From Thermodesulfobacteriota bacterium (GTDB taxonomy: Bacteria > Desulfobacterota > Thermodesulfobacteria > Thermodesulfobacteriales > Thermodesulfobacteriaceae), in NCBI GenBank assembly GCA_003641645.1, contig QNAZ01000046.1:1-6599 (forward strand): a stretch of 6,599 nt of DNA, in the 5' to 3' direction. Made by a program: the position numbers and the translations under genes. The notes under the pieces are model-generated. The model did no database searches. It saw only the letters and a program-made list of their open reading frames with translations, and was not told the DNA's origin. Positions 6,561-6,599 of the stretch are shown piece by piece (the first letter of the stretch is position 1; each line of letters begins with the position of its first letter).

Positions 6561-6599
6561 ATGTTTGATATTTGTGTTATTGGACATATAACAAAGGAT
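6561..6599 (+). CDS. Possible start of a PfkB-family (ribokinase-like) kinase, 3' partial
   Basis: From the ATG at 6561, 13 codons run open to the window edge and read MFDICVIGHITKD. A hydrophobic first beta strand followed by a GHITxD-type turn is characteristic of the N-terminus of PfkB sugar and nucleoside kinases, where these residues line the substrate site. Only 13 residues are visible, so the substrate cannot be named and the family call rests on one short motif. No Shine-Dalgarno sequence precedes the ATG, which comes only 6 bases after the terminator hairpin. A TATAAT (6557-6562) overlaps the start codon, so a start elsewhere or chance cannot be excluded. Confidence 0.42.
   Translation, partial: MFDICVIGHITKD

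Overview
The window is AT-rich (roughly 30% G+C by eye). It carries conserved bacterial housekeeping and heat-shock genes, and I find no mobile element, CRISPR array, rRNA or tRNA. The proteins are rich in Lys, Glu and Ile, which together with the base composition fits a low-GC, possibly thermophilic, bacterium. A Thermodesulfobacterium-like or Aquificales-like organism is a guess from composition only; the window has no taxonomic marker gene.

Layout. From the left edge to 2318 (+) runs a protein-export gene whose 5' end lies outside the window. It encodes SecD and SecF as one continuous polypeptide. It meets fmt (methionyl-tRNA formyltransferase, - strand, 2293-3228) tail to tail, with a 26-base overlap of the two coding regions. 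fmt is the second gene of a - strand pair with clpB (5847 down to 3229). The clpB stop codon abuts the fmt start codon with no base between them. A 202-base intergenic region (5848-6049) separates clpB from a divergent small heat-shock protein gene, hsp20 (6050-6493, +). It holds two strong Shine-Dalgarno sequences, candidate promoters for both directions, and a 16-base palindrome placed over the proposed clpB promoter. Just after hsp20 is a long GC-cored hairpin followed by a U-rich tract (6505-6555), a convincing intrinsic terminator that could work in both directions. Directly after it, an ATG at 6561 opens a frame to the window edge whose 13 residues look like the N-terminus of a PfkB-family sugar or nucleoside kinase.

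How the genes work together. ClpB (the disaggregase) and Hsp20 (the holdase) act in the same protein-rescue pathway: Hsp20 keeps unfolded proteins in a form that ClpB, with DnaK, can extract and refold. Their divergent arrangement around one control region suggests co-regulation under stress. Fmt formylates initiator tRNA and appears to be carried along with clpB transcription. SecDF uses the proton or sodium motive force to help SecYEG export proteins. I see no undescribed system here; the points most worth checking are the clpB-fmt coupling, the shared heat-shock control region and the SecD-SecF fusion.
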